Below are positions 12,415-27,900 of a stretch of DNA of 64,000 nucleotides, piece by piece. The position numbers and the translations under genes are program-made. Each line of letters begins with the position of its first letter. The first letter of the stretch is position 1. The notes under the pieces were generated by a model. It was given only the letters and a program-made list of their open reading frames with translations, ran no database searches and was not told where the DNA came from. Source of the stretch: Wuchereria bancrofti (lineage: Eukaryota; Nematoda; Chromadorea; Rhabditida; Onchocercidae); assembly GCA_005281725.1 (NCBI GenBank), contig SSBO01000007.1:5554667-5618666 (forward strand), read 5' to 3'.

Positions 12415-15400
12415 ATAGTGAAATATTGTCCATGTAGAAAAGATGAAATGAAATAAACGATGGAGTAGCGATACATTTGATTCCATTCCAGCAGTACATT
12501 GTGACTCACAAACCTTCATCATTGCAATTTATTTTTTGCGCATAATGAGCATTTATGATGCAATATGAAGAAATAAAGCAACAAAAAGTCCATGTTAATA
12601 TTATCATATCAGTGCTTATTTCCACTATTCCGAACTAAGCTTATATGAATTTTGGGAGGCAATCAAGATAATTGAAACAGATCAATGAGACATTCATTAT
12701 TCACGCAATCAACCTAAAAGTAGCTCATCAGTTTATCAATATTTGTGAAGGTTCTACTCACCAAACAGGTTTTCAACTTCAATAAATTCTTTATTATAAA
12801 CCATTTTATTTTGTCCATTTTACAATCATACAGAATAATTATTTATTTTGGCCATACAAACTTGAATCAGTCTACAATCATCAACCACTAGCACAACAGT
12901 TCAAGGAATAATTTAGGTTGAGCTCATTTTGAAGATGCAGTTCCCAAAATGAAATTTCCCACTCTCCATCGGCTACCTGCATAGACCAATAATCGTCTTA
13001 TGAACCTATAGATATCATTCCAATTTGCAACGAACTGATGACTGCAGTGCAAGTCCAGTCAAACCAAAGCATCCCTTACCAAAACCATCATTTTGGTCAC
13101 GATAATCACTTCAAGCCTACCTGACACAAAGTCTTGTGTCTTTCAGATTAATATTTCCTAATTTACCAGGGAGATTCGATAGATGTAACCGCAATGTATC
13201 TGAGATAAAACGAAAACATCTGCATTCAAACGGTCTAAATAACTGAAGAACCAAAAACCCAACAACGATGCAAAGTGTATTTACTCAACAATATACAAAA
13301 TACCCAATATATTTATTTTCCAGTTGTAGCGGAAGCACAAAAAACTCAAAGAATACATGAACTTATCGTCAACTACTTGAAAGCTAAACAGGACAGGAGA
13401 ACGGGATGATATGCGGGGTGAAGGATTGGGCAGCGAATATATAAACGAAGTGGTGAACACTTGCGAAGTGCATCCATTTAAATCAGATCTGAAATAACTA
13501 CAAACTAACCACAAACAAAAATACGTATAATTCATAATGGAAAACATTAGATTTAAGTATTCTAGCCCTTAATTTAACTTTATTTCAAAACGAAAAAATG
13601 ATGGGTACAACACGTAAAACTATACAGATTTTGAAAAGAAAAATCCATCTCCACATCTCATTAACAAATAACTGCAGTGAAAGGGCAGAAAGGATGAATC
13701 ACTACTCAGCTCGCATTCTCGCATAAGAAAGTTTGACAAATCAAAAAGGTATTATAGTCCGGAAATCACGGCTTAAATTGTCATTAGAAAAAAGAAAATA
13801 CGAATTAACGTAGAAACACCCACTAGCTCACGTAATACCAGGAATAGCTGAGTTTATGCGGCAGTCTTAGTGCCTCGAAGTGGTGGAAGACCTGTGAATA
13901 TTGATGCATACAGTATATCATCTCGAGATTCAGCAAAGAATACTGAAATCATAGCACACTGTTGCAGAAAAAAGCTTATATCTTTCAGGCTCCAACAAAT
14001 GATGGATTTGAAACTAGAGAATATCTTGCGCCTTAAATTAGATTTTCCATATTTAATAAGGCTAGAAAGAATAAGGAAAAAGACAGAAATACTTCCAACT
14101 TTACAATTTAAAAAATTACAGGACCCGAATGGCAACCGTAATAAAATGTAAGAAAATAAACCGACAAAAACGAACAGACAACAAATTCAATAAAAAAGAA
14201 CAAAGCTCGGTGAGAATACAATAATTAGGAAATGTGGCAATTATTTAAACCAATGATTGTCTTCTTCGACTAATGTTAAGAATAAATTCAATAATAAATT
14301 GAATGAAAAAATCTCGAAGGAGGAATCATCCATAAACAATAACAATAATAGTAATTACGACAATATCAGTGAAAACGGTAATCCGACCCGCAATACCACC
14401 AATGTTCCGGAAGAATAAAGTTTCGTTCAATCATTTTACAAGTGCATCGTTTAGTGGCAAATACAACAAATATTTAGAAGTATAATTTAATTGAAACACA
14501 AATGCACCGAATATCAAATGGACGGATTTTGATTATAAAGTCCAAGCTGTAAAATGGAATTCTCGCTTCGATACCTTGCAGTCGGAATATCGGGAAGTGC
14601 AATCATAACCATTATAATGTAATAATTTGCTAAGCAAGCTGGTCATTACTACCCACATAAATCACAACTGTACTCATTTTTGCTCAAAATCTACATTTGA
14701 TCCTGTCTGATTGCAGACCTGGAATGCCTGAGTTAAGAGAATCGAAAAGGCGAAAAGAGAGACCTCTCAACACTTATCTTTCAAGAAAAGAAGAAATTCG
14801 ACGCATATGTGGTAATTGCCAAGGAAAATTCCAAGAAAAAGCAGCTGGAACAGACTTTCAAAACATGAAATAAATGACACTATCAGGTAAACTAGCAAGA
14901 GCAAGGCAAATATGGAAAAAGTAAAAAAAGAGCCAACTAATTTACTGGCCGCGGAAGAGAAAACGAAACGGCATAGGGAAATGTATCAAGAAACGGTACC
15001 GAATAAAGAGAAGACATAAACGCACATGTACACACAGAACACGCATGACAAATACACCGAAGATCTCAAGCTTAATTGTTGGTATTAATTTTCAAGTAAC
15101 AAGTGTGTGCCAAAATATCCAACATTTTGTAGAGGGGAAGCGAGGTTTGCAGATTCATCCAAGCTAATTTTAATATCTAATGTAAAAATAGTTATCTTTG
15201 AGTTATAAAAAAAAAAAAACCTATTTGAAAAAATAAACTGCACGTCGAGAGAGCCATAAAATTTCTAATTCTTCATGAAAATATTCCGTATTCCGGGACT
15301 GACAAGCAATTTGTCTTTCCTCAATATTAAGCGGAATTCACTGCATGCTTAAAAACTGATCAATAATCTATAAGTTATTGATAAAGCTATCTTTCCACTG

Positions 15401-15908
15401 CAACCAACTATATCTGGGATGTAAACTTCCTTCGAAAATATGAATGAAAGTAATGCTTATGTCACCGATAGAATAATTGATGTTCTAAATTTTTGAAGTT
15501 TGAAAGCCCAGTTTCGGACTGCAAAACCCAACAAGACTTATAAACTGTCACTCCCAATAATTATGCAAAAAACGATATAAACGGAAAACATGGCGTAAAA
15601 GAGTCTGGTACGGAAAAGTTCAATTTAAGGGCAGAAAAAACATAGAAGGAACACTGATTTAAAAGGATGGATTTTGGCAGTCAATAACATAATAATTCGT
15701 CTGAACCAAATAAAAATATGCTACGATCAAGTTAAACAAGCAAGCGATCATCCACTTAAAAAGACAATTTGAGCGGCGCTACGAAACAAGACATACAGCT
15801 CATCGAATCGAGAATACAGCAGTGTGCCCTGGAATAGCATAGTACATAAAGATAACATGAAAGTATTGCAAAATGATGCAAAAATGAGGGGACACATTGA
15901 GCTTCCGT
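12415..15908. other. Intergenic gap, convergent 3' ends
   Basis: This lies between the bHLH gene and the end of the zinc-finger gene on the other strand. No supported exon was found. A 100-codon + strand frame without a clear start (13852-14151, containing PRSGGRPVNIDAYSISSRD) is open but matches nothing I recognise, and its complement is also open. The right-hand part probably includes the 3'UTR of the zinc-finger gene. Confidence 0.5.
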
Positions 15909-18900
15909 TCACACTGCACTATTCCTTGCACCGATAGCATCGGCAATAGTCTGCTGAGTACTTTGTGACATCGCCATTCCTTGAGTCTGCTGCTGCTGAC
16001 TTAATGCTAACAGTGAACTGACTGCACTATGTGCCAATCCAGTACCATTTGGTGACATCAAACTCAAGGTACTGCTCCCCGAACTGTTTAAGCGGTCCTG
16101 CTGTTGTGCTGCTACTGCAACCGCTGCTGCAGTAGCTACCGCTGTTACCGCTTGTTGTTGCACAGCTGCACTTCTTTCAACACTGCTGGCATCCCCAGCT
16201 GTTGTTTGGCTGCATCCTTGATCGGCACTGCAATCACATAGTATGTCACTTGCTTGTTAGTCACAGGCGGGAAGAATTTCATCATACCAAACAACAATGC
16301 ATATATTACCTGTCATGAATTGATACTTGATTCACTCCACAAAATTAACTACAAGGGATGAAACAGAACAAACTTTGCATTTTCAAATTTGATATGAGAG
16401 CTTGCATGCGGTAAATGTGCACTCATCGAAAGGGGTCCACTGGCATGGGTTGATTCATGTCCAAGCTGCTGAGAACGCTGCCGAAACGCGCGACCACAAA
16501 ATTGACAAGAAAATGGTTTAGCACCTGAAATACAAGTTTCCTTTTTGGGTATGAAAAAAGAAGCCATATATACTCAAGAACATTAGCACGTCACATTCCA
16601 CTTTACTTCATTGTACAAATCCAGGTTTCATCTTCATATAAGAGAAAATGCTCAGGAATCCTACCACCAGCCCGTGTAATCGTAAGGAAATATCAACCAG
16701 TATGGATCCTCTCATGCTGATCGACATGTGACTTTTGAGTGAAACGTTTCGGACAAAAACGGCATTGATACGGACGATCGTTCGAATGTATGCGTAAATG
16801 CTGCTGCAAACCACCGCGTGCTTTGAAACGTTTACCACATTGTTGACATTCATGCATTCGTAACAATCGACATTCTTCCATATGAACTCGCAGCTAAAAA
16901 ATTATGTTCACTACCTCTTTTCAACAAGTAAAAAGCAGATCTGAACGAAACAAATAAAAAATTAAAATTTCCGACGACTTCATCCCATTACCGATAAGAA
17001 ATATAAAATATAAAGATTTTAATTTTTATTCCTATCTGAAATTACCAATTAATTAGTATTCCATATTCCTTGTTTTTTTACAGCACTAATAAGAAATAGT
17101 AGCATTAGTTTTCAATATTACCACGCTGAGCAGACTAAATTACGGATATCTTTCTGGCGCTGCACTAGAGAAGGCATTTATCATGGAACTAAGAAGAAAG
17201 TAAGATAAAACATATATGTATTTTTTTTTAAATTGTCAAACTGTGGATTTCGAAAGAAGCAAGTGAATCAGCAATCTACTTTATACGCCGCTATTAAGCT
17301 CAATTACCCAAACAGGCAGAAATTGTTTTCTCTACTCTTTTTTTCCAATGTCAGAGTTCAAAGAATTGGAAGAAAGAGAAAGCTTATTGAATGAGCTAAT
17401 TTTAAAAGAAATTTTTTGTATCTATAACGAAACAAACGGTGAAAGAAATGTTTTAAGATGAATATAAGTATCACTCCGATAATAAAAATGATATTTCTAA
17501 CTCATGATAGTCTAGCAGGGTGCAAATTAGTAAAAAAAATGTCTTCCATCATGTTGGAAATAGACGAGGACCACTGCAGTGGATTCAAAACGGTATTCCG
17601 GGAATTTGATTTATATGACCCGACTTTTTTTATCTTGTCTGCAATTAGGTTGTTTTACTTCAAAATTTATATTTCAGAATCAATATTCTCAATGCGTTAT
17701 TTTTTCCATTCAATTCCTACTGAACGAATTTTGGACAGGTACAAATATATCCGTATGATATATAGAAATTTAAGCGAGTTGATGGAGATTCTAAAAATCT
17801 AAAAACGGCATCATCTAGATATGTCATGGACTCAAGCAATACGTACTACTCACTTCAGTATAGAATGTCCCTGCTCTTATCCTTTTAGCATAATTGAACA
17901 GCACTGTACTAGTGATATACCGCTTGATCTAATGATAATTGCAGAAACAAAATCCCGGACCACGAGCTTCTGATTTAAAAAGAAGTTTTCAATTGATAAA
18001 TGATGAAATAATGATAGACCCATAAGTTTGAAATGTTCTTGTCGATGATGTTCACCCAAATTTCAGGATCTAATAGGAATACTCAGTTCAACGAATAATC
18101 TTCAAAAATTTAACGCTTCATCAAAACTACCACAAACCAACGTCGTTTCTAGTAGATTTGATACACACTAACGATACCAAATGCTTATTGAATCTAAAAT
18201 ACTTCTTTTGTATATCACTATTTTGATATAGATGATCATTACGTTACATCCATCATACAAGACTCCATTTATACAATATGCTATCAACATTCTCATGTTT
18301 CTTGTCCTCATCTACTATACAAGCTCTAATATTTTAAGATTTCATAATTATGGTTTCATCCTAACAATAGATCTTATTAGCGAAATACTCAACCCCTAGA
18401 AAATATAATTTATGTAATAAATCAAAAGTCACAATACTCAATTACTCATGTTGAGAAAAAAGAAATTAGTCCTACAGGTAATTAAAAAACGTTAGAGAAC
18501 ACTTTTCCTCCTTCAGGATGTTCTGAGATATCAAATGAGTTGGCAGAGATATTTTGAAATAACGCAAGCAGACAAGCCTTGGATTACATGTTTGGAAGAA
18601 ATCAATCGCATAAAATATCCATGGTCCCAATTCCATATGAAGAAATAATTTACCAATCAAAATGAATATTCCTGCTGGTCAATACCAAAGTACCAGATGC
18701 TCACTGACATAATATTAAATAAAAGATTGCTTTACTTCGGCTGACAACGAATATGTGAGTCCTCACAAATCTTTCCCGTCTTTTAGTTTTCAGAATCATT
18801 CCATTGGTGAAAACAACAAAAAATTAGCAAGTTTTGTGGATAGAAGAAAAAACTAGGATGGACATCTTAGGAATATATTAGGTACTGGCCGCAAACTTAA

Positions 18901-21900
18901 AACTGATATCCACATTATATGAGATACAGATAACACTTCGTTCACAACATATGGAAGCAGTGAGTTAAATTTTATTGTAAAAAATCTTTAAGTGGTTTCT
19001 ATAAAGAATGCATTCTAAGTTATAATATACGGTCAACATTTCAAATAATTTTTCGATTGTTTGTACCTCTGCTCTAGGGTAAGCGAATATTTTGTATGCA
19101 ATATAACAATTTCAACAAATTAAATGCTGGGTAAGCTTATGTACGTTGAATGTAAAAGTATAAAAGTAAAGTTTTCTTTATTTAAACAAAGCAGAACTAC
19201 CGACTCCAGCCTTTCGAACATTCCCCCTGACCAACATCATTTCAATGTATATATCATTCATTATATGCGTATTTTGAACATACAGGAAATGTGTTGCATC
19301 TGTGGACTAATCTTCCTCACAAACTAAACTGGAAGCATGTTATGTTATTTTATCCTCTGATCTCTAAATCTTAACCAAGTTCTTATTATCAAAGACATCC
19401 AAAAAAATCAACTCTCTTCAAAAAGCGAAAATGTTCTACATGAAACTCGAATTATGCTTTAAAAGATTTATATGATTGAGAATTATCATAATAAATCTGA
19501 ATATGAATCGAAGATGAATATGAATCTTTGCAAACAAGAAAAAACGCGAGGCAGCATCAAAAATATGTAACGATCAGCTGTAAGTCATAGTTTCATGAAG
19601 AACCGTTGTAGAAGGGAAGTTAAAATCACAGTGTAAAATGATTACAAATTCCTTGCAAATTGAAGATCAATAGCAATATTCTCAGCACATTTTACTGTTG
19701 TTTTTTGACCGTGCAGCAGCGACAATTATCTACAATTATATGCTATGCCAATTCTATATTCGACGACTCAAGAATCATGGCTGATCAAGAAAAGCATCCA
19801 ATTGTAATGCAACCATCAATTACATAACCAATCCCACCGTAGCCTATAATATATGTTGTTCTGAGAAAGGATAATAAAGAATATTAAAGACTTAAGCTGG
19901 TTTGTTTAACCCGGTGTCCCTGAAACTCAAAATTAACACTAACCCACATAGCCATAATTCTGTATGACATCTAAAACTAAATAAAATAATCTACTGCTTC
20001 GCTACATAATGTTAAAAATTTAGTTTAGCAGATGGTGTGAAGCGCACAAAAAGCAATATAAACACAAAAGTGAGACATCATCACCAATAACAACAATAAA
20101 AAAAGCACTAGGAAAAGTTGAAGAGGATTTTGTATGGAATTGAAAATCCCTGAGAAACCAATAATTTCATACTCTAATGTTTAACTTCAATGATCAGTCA
20201 GTAATCGCGAATATTAAATTATATTAAGAGATTTCTTAAGGTTCTTATTACCCAATAATTACTGTTATTCATTTATTAAATATTTGAAAAATAAATAAAA
20301 CAGAATCATAGTAGCTGTAGATATCATCAGAGAACAGTGTAATAGTAAATACAGAACTGAACAAAAGCATCGAAAATGCAAGCAGAGAAGGAAAACGAAT
20401 TCAGAAGAGCTGAAATAAAGTCACTGCTTTCCGTATAAAGAATTATTTTCGATGTTTAATTGCTTATATTAAATTGGCCAGCTTGAAATTAATTTCTTAG
20501 ATATATATAGTAAAAATTCAAAAAAGATAACAGTCAGCATATAAAATACATTTTTACGAACGACGAACACTGTGAAGTCAAAAGCCAAAGAGAAGGAACT
20601 TTACCGAACTTTACCGTTGCAAGACGTATTTTAAAATATTTGCAATGCCGCGAATACCGACTGAAGCCTAGGCTATCTGCCAAACATGCTACAGCATATT
20701 TAAAAATCAAAATCTCACTGATCTCGTATTCCATCATTTTTGGACTACCCATATATTACCAACTTTTTGTCCAAAAACAAACCACAGCTTGGTCGGCCCA
20801 CTTCTTAGGGCAATAATGGCATTTGATAAGGCCATCGTGATGACTCGAGCGATGCCTAGAACGAAGCGTTGTAGCACCGCTTTGAATATTGCTTTCTCGT
20901 GAATTGCTTGCTTGCTGCTGTTGAGAACTATTACTTGGTCCTAGGCTATGCTGTTGATAAGCAAGACTGAATGAGCCTGAAATTCATTCGTTCGCGCCTC
21001 ATTATTTACAATTCGTTACGCTAGTTCGCCAGGAGAGCAACTAAGATATATTTCCTTATATACATTCTTCAATACTTTGATCAATAAAAATCATCAAGGA
21101 CATCATCGTCTTAGAAAGTTCAAAAGAAATAGACGATGTGTTTACCTACTGCAGAGGCCGATGGTGTTAGCTGGTTGACAGAAATAAACGGCATTAGATC
21201 TTTGTTGCCTAAATTTCCGTTCAAATGGCTTACAACGAAATAGCCCACATCCATTTCATTTTCTACAACGCTTGTATTTTTTAACATAAATTTATGTCAC
21301 CCCCTCAGTACATATGATACTAAATGAACATGAATCAGAATACTACGTAAAAATTTGAAAGGAAAAAGGAAGTACCTTTCATGAGACTCGTCACATCCAC
21401 AGGTGATTCTGAAAATGACAAGTCATTGAGTCTTGAAAACGACGGCAGAAACAGATGACGAATAATGAGGAACTCTGGGAACTGCTGGATGATGTACGTC
21501 TTTGATAAAAATACTTAATATAAAAGAAAATATTCTCAAATGTTGCACCTCAACTGCTTATTCAAGAGATTGGAGTCTATCAATTCACTGTTTCTATTTC
21601 CACACAACTTGACAAGAAAATTTTTTAAAAAATAAATGTTTTAACAGAAGTTGCAAGTCGTAAGTATTCTAGGGATTATTAGTTTCATTCATATCTTTTA
21701 AAAGCAGCACAAGAAATGTTGTGAAATTTATTGTGAAAACAATAAATGTTTGCACTAACCATTTCCACTTTTGGGTGCAGTGTCTTCCGGGCCGGGATGT
21801 TCGTTATGTGCATGAATTGCAGTACTGGTCCCCCCTTGGGTGCTTTGCAATGTGTCGGATGATGATGGAGAGCATGAAGTTGGTGACATTTCACTTGGTG

Positions 21901-24900
21901 ATGACATATTCTCTCGTGCTCTGCAATTAAACCTATTTTGTTAGTATTTTCAAAAGGAGAGAAACAGATAAATGCAACATTTAAGATATTAAGTGCATGC
22001 ATACAGATAGATAGTCAAAAACTAGAAAGTCTACGAATAATTGAATAAATACGAGTTTTATTCAATATGTGGGAAATGTCCAGAAAAAGCCTTTAGGGTT
22101 CCAGGCTATTTCCTGCACACTGAATGCAAGTTCATACCATGGCTCAAAAAAAAAAAAATAAAATTTCTAAGAACTTAAAATTTTACTCGGAAAGAAAATT
22201 AATTGAATCTTCAACCAGACGTGGAAATTGTAAAAAATAAAGCAAAAGCAATCTCGCATAATTCATTATTTTCATAAGCATTACGATAGGAAAAAAAATA
22301 TCGCAATCGCGATACATACCCGTTAACTATAACCTGAGTATGTGCGCGACTCGGTATAGCAAAGCCTGCCAAACGACCATGTTCTGCAGTGCTTGATGCT
22401 GCAGCTGCTGTATTCATCTTCAGTAGTGCTTGTTCCTTAGCCACTATACTTGCTATCATATCCAAATCTTGAAACTGAAAATATCCCAAAACCTAATCCT
22501 GATTTTCATTTTTGAATCAAATTATGGAGAAAAAATCCATCAGACACGGCAACCTACCCTGTTTAGCCCGCCTGTCCGCGTCAACCCATCCTTTCTAGTA
22601 AAAACCTTTCTGAGTACAGCAGATTCTCCTTTAATGCAGAGTACCAGCACCATCCCATTGCAGCGTGTCGTTTTGTTACGCTGCACGTCCGATGGTACCA
22701 CATTACCACATCAACTAATCTTCCGAGGGTTCTGGTCAACATCCCATTTCACACTCTCTTAACAACTATCAGCTGATTAGACTGTTGTCAAGACAATACC
22801 CTCTTATTCTGAAAGTTCGTGAAGAATCAAAAGAATAATCAAAAGACATCGTCTGAACGAAATATTTCGAATCGATGAAAGACAGCCCTAATGAAGGAAG
22901 AGTTGCAAAACTGAGACTGACTAGGACCTGCCCAAGAGCTTTTATAGCAAATTTGCATAAAAATTTTAAAAAGAAGATTGTTATTTGTGGGAACAGCAGG
23001 AATGGGGTGAGATGTGCAACAGAGGTAGAGACTGAAGAAAAGATAGGAAAAAGAAAGAGAAGGGGAGAGAAAAAATCTGGAAAAGCTAGCTTTTGTACTG
23101 GGGAGCTTTTTGTAGGAGAATGAGGAAAGGGGAGAAGAGGACGAGAAGAGTAAAAAGTGCTACCTCTCACCCTGGTGCTTGTTTCCTTTTTCTTTTTTTT
23201 TTTGAAAATAAGCAAAGGAATGGGAAGAGAGAGCTGTAGATAGAACAGATGAAACCAGCATGAATGAATTGTGGAAATGAATGGAAAATTTTCCAGCTGT
23301 ACTGTGGTCCGCTATAACATGGAGTCAGTCAGTCTTTTTTGAAACATTTTCAATTGATGCAAGGAAAACTTCTCTTCTGATAAGATGGATCAGGCCCTGC
23401 TTCATTTACGGTAATAAAAAAAGAAATTAAAAAAAAATATGCCACTACCCACGCCAAGAAGCAAAAACCAGTGACAACAACAACAACAACCACAATAATA
23501 ATTTCCAAAATATGAATGAAAAAATTGCAATGACGTTTTTTTTTTTTTAAAAAAAAACTTTTCCCCACTTTTTCTGAAAAAACCGTAACAATTTTTCTAT
23601 CGCTAAAAAGACTCATAGCTCAAATTTCAAACAGAATTAAAATTTGTTGCAAAACAAAACCGAGAAAATTCTCATTTCTAAAAATGAATAGGGGAATAAG
23701 AAAGAGACCAAAAATCGCTCGCGGACGATTTCAAATAAATAATAGATGGATTTCCTATAATAATGTAAGGAAAAAATCTTTCGTGCTTCACAAAGCGTAT
23801 CAGCAAGCAAACAATATTGATAAACTGCGACAGAAGCACATACGTCCACTTCACAAAATATGGTGGATAAAAGTGAACAGCACTATCTATACTCCTCTTT
23901 TATAAATAAAGCATTCATTCATGAAAGCAAATCGAGATAACATAACCGCTTGTTCACCACTGTACCGTAAAGCTGGTATTTCTGAATTAAAAAAAATGTA
24001 ACTAATAAAAAATAAATCAAATATAAGTGACCACTGAGCGTAAATTGAGAAGCATTCCGTATTTCATGACACACATTTGAGGAGAAAAACTCTTCTAGTC
24101 CAAATCCATTCAAATATTCTTTCAAAAGGTTTCAAATTAAGTATCCCACTTTTACATAAATCAGAAACCACTTTCCCTTCAAAAAACCGTACAGTCGGAA
24201 GCAAGAAATAAGAAATCACACCAGTGATGATTATGAAATAATGACAACGCAGATAACTAACATCCTTTGGACCTGATTTGTACAGCAGATTAAAAGATGA
24301 TCTAGGTTAATATTTGCCATGATAACCAACATTAGACAACGCCACGGATACTTGCTTAACAATACTGACAAATATGACGAGAGGAACATGAAGCAGACCA
24401 CATGATGCAGGCAAACAAATAAATTGATCAGAATGACATTATTCATGTTATTTTGCACCAAAATAGCACAAATCTAATAAATCAGAACAAAGTGTAATCG
24501 TTTACAAATCATATTCTCACCACAGAAACTAGAAGTAGTCTCTCAGACGAGGCACTGCCTTAATTTACACATATGCTAACAATAAAACAAAAACGAAACA
24601 AAACAAGGTGAATAATCCAACCACTCAAAAATAAACTTCAAATTTTTATTTCAGATCATTTTAGCAGTCACATTGGTAGAAAAAAAAGTAGAAACGGCTA
24701 AGGAATATGAGAAGCATATCGTCTGCCATTTATTACAGATGGTCACTTCCCCGTTCCCATTATACCGACAGTGACCATATTTCGATAGATTTCCTGCATA
24801 TATTATACTTTGAAAACTACTTTCTATAAGCAGCATTAAGAAAATACTTTGCTTTATGACTCATTCCGCCATTCTAAATCAAACTTGAGAGCAAAAGATA

Positions 24901-27900
24901 TTTTCTAGTAATTTCCAATAATTTAATGTACTTATAATTGACGAGAAAAAAGAGATTTCAAGGAGAACTGTCGATATCATTATGAAAAAAACGTAAACCA
25001 TTAATAGCTTGAAATTACGTGCGTATTTAAAAGAAAGATAATAAAGCAACAAGCAAAAGAACATAAAAGGCAGTGATAATTCATGAAACCATATTTGGTC
25101 CCTAAAAAATTGACACTGTCTTTATTGAAATTTGAAACAAAGTGATTTTTGCACACTGCGCATAGAAGAAAAAAGCCAACATTTCATTCCTCTAACTTAT
25201 GGATCAATAAATCTTTATCTTCTGTTTCCTGCTAATTAAGCATTAGCTGTAGAAGGATAGAAAAGCATAACCGGCGATTATTTCTTTAAAATGTTCTCGA
25301 TCCGAATTTTACATGATTTTTACCTAATACCTCTCTACCAACTTAACCTTTAATAGAGTACATTTAATACTGTGGGTATGATAATACAACCGATGAAAAT
25401 TCTGCGGAGCATTCAAAACAAAATAGCGGGAAACTTACTAAAAAATGCTTCCTTGCTTGTACAAAATCTCCAGCAGTTGTTCCCCATTTTTCAGCAACAT
25501 AGACCCTTTAGCTACATATTCATGGAGAATCCTGACTCTTGAAAGTATCCGAGTACAACAAACTTTAACAGTTATTGTTATACTCTATTCTGGACATGAA
25601 TCCTTTTTTAACATCCCGTTCAAGAAATTTGATTCCACCGCACTTCCTTGCTACTGTTGTAAACAAACCACCCTCTTTCTTCGTGCGAAAATCAGCAAAC
25701 TATTGAAACTGCTGATCGGCCAATCGAACTTCTTTCAAACTTTCGCAGTGATAGTTTTTTTTTACTTCTCCTCCTTTCTAAACACAAAAAATGGACATTT
25801 CCACACAGCGGAGTACAACAGCTATGAGAAAGAGAAAGACAGAAAGAAAGAAGAAAAGGAGAGAGAAAGAGGGAGGGAAAGAGAGGAACCTGCAACGCTT
25901 ACATCTTTTATAACCTGTCACAAAACCGACCACATGACAACTATCATTTACTCAGCATTCTACTTTTATTACTTCTTTTGATCTGCAAAAAACAATATAA
26001 TTAGCAAATTACTTGCGAAGAGTAGGCTGGAAAAGGTACGACCGACCATCTAATCACCTATTCGTACCCAACCCGGAAACTGCAGCCCTTATTGAAATAT
26101 ATGGAAACGTAATTTGATAAAATTAGTACGTAAAATATTGAGCTGTATGTAACAAACCAACATTTTTCTTCAAGTTTAGAAGGTATATTAATATCTCGGA
26201 AAAGATCAAAATATCCAACAAGAAATGACAGAGAAATTAAGGATGGGAAAGCCTATTATTACAGGAATCATGAACACAATCGTAAATGTTATAATTGGAG
26301 TACACATAAAGTGCACAGTGAAAAGAATGAGATGAAAGATAGACGGAAGCTTGAATGTACTCAGCCGACAATCTCTCCGAAGAATGCCTAACTGGTTTTC
26401 ATCAGAGTTCTTAACCCACTAAAAAGCACAGCTTATGCGACCTTCGTCATTATCTATCTACCTGTTGATGCATTTTTGTGGAGAAAATGTGTATATATCG
26501 CAAGCACAGTATAAAAAGTAAACATTGCTTGACATTTCCCTATATCAGCATTTAATATAGAAAAAAAATTGGCGAAAAAAGAACATAAATGGCTGAAAAA
26601 AACGGAAGACGAACAAAAACTGAATGTTTTGTTCCAATCGCTGTCGCAAAAAAAACGAAGTGGAAGAGTAGGTAGGAATGTGGGTGTTTCATCTCTTTCG
26701 AATATGTGGGATGAGTGAAAAAGAGAAACAAAATGTGAACAGATCGAGCTCGAATAATAAGCATACGCGATATTGCGGATATACACACTTCGAGACAAGA
26801 ACTACGACATTTTCTTTCCACTACATTCAACGGTTTCCTTTCATCAGATGATTAGGCGAAAACCGAATCAACTGAAAATATCCCACAGCAAAAGTCTGAC
26901 TGAAAAACGATCTAATAAAAAGAAAGTAAATAAAAAATCAGGGGACAAAGCAAGGAAATTCTGCCTAGTAACAACAATAATTTCCACATTACCACTTTTT
27001 TTCTAAATTTCCCGCACACCAAAAAGTATAAATCACGGTGTACTACTTTCACTCTTATTAAATGCCAGTCAAAACTGTTGCAAAATAATTAAGAGAACTA
27101 TAAATTAGTAACGTGACTTGAATAGATAATATTGTATTCGTGAGAACACCTTTGTCCCCTATCCACCACTGTGTAAATTCTTAGTCCAGTGGAATAAGAT
27201 TTGAAAAATCCAGCTATAGCAATTTCCAAATTCTTAGGATTTTTGCAGGCGCATTCCTCCTCCATGTTCCTTTTGTTGAAAAATCCAGTTTAAAAAAGTA
27301 GTCAACCATAAAATTTTTGCAAATGAGGAGAAAATAAACAAAAATCGGTGGCAGTAGCACTATAAATTCATAGAACTAACTGACGAGTTTTATCAGTAAG
27401 ATTCAGAATCATGGAATCAAAAATGTGTGAGAGAAACGATAACAACGCAGATAATCAAGGACTCATTTCATCAATATTTCCATAGCAATAAAATGGGTGT
27501 CTTAAACCGAGATCGTATTTTCACTAAAAGAAATTTAAAATTGATTATAGTATTCACCAAAAGGAACCAACTACAGAAATGGGAAATAATCTTGCCGAAG
27601 AAAAATCCTGCCCATCGGTAGACAATCACATTTTGATGCCTAACATTTGATTAAATTTTTTTTTTTTTGGTAACGGCAATATATTAAGCTATAATGAAAG
27701 AAGCCTCTATTACTTTAATTATTTTACAAGCAACAATATCGAAGAATCATCCGAATCAAAATAACAGACCAAGAAGATTGACAAATTAAAAATAGTAATC
27801 GCCGCACTTAATAACGTGGAATAAATGATCGTATAGCACTTCTACTGTATCGATATTATTTAGTAATATGCACGCTGCAGCAGCATGTGGCGTGCCAAAC

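Noticed and set aside
13852..14151. 100-codon + open frame
   Set aside because: No start codon or acceptor was identified, the opposite strand is equally open and no family resemblance was seen.
16608..16853. Alternative minus frame over the zinc-finger exon
   Set aside because: It is a shadow of the real C2H2 exon 16698-16893 in another frame.
22769..23215. 148-codon minus open frame, Phe/Ser/Leu-rich
   Set aside because: It is the complement of a purine-rich stretch and has a low-complexity composition. The neighbouring zinc-finger exons join in phase without it.
25445..25981. 178-codon + strand open frame
   Set aside because: It spans a GA-rich low-complexity tract inside a zinc-finger intron, has no recognisable motif and no splice partners.
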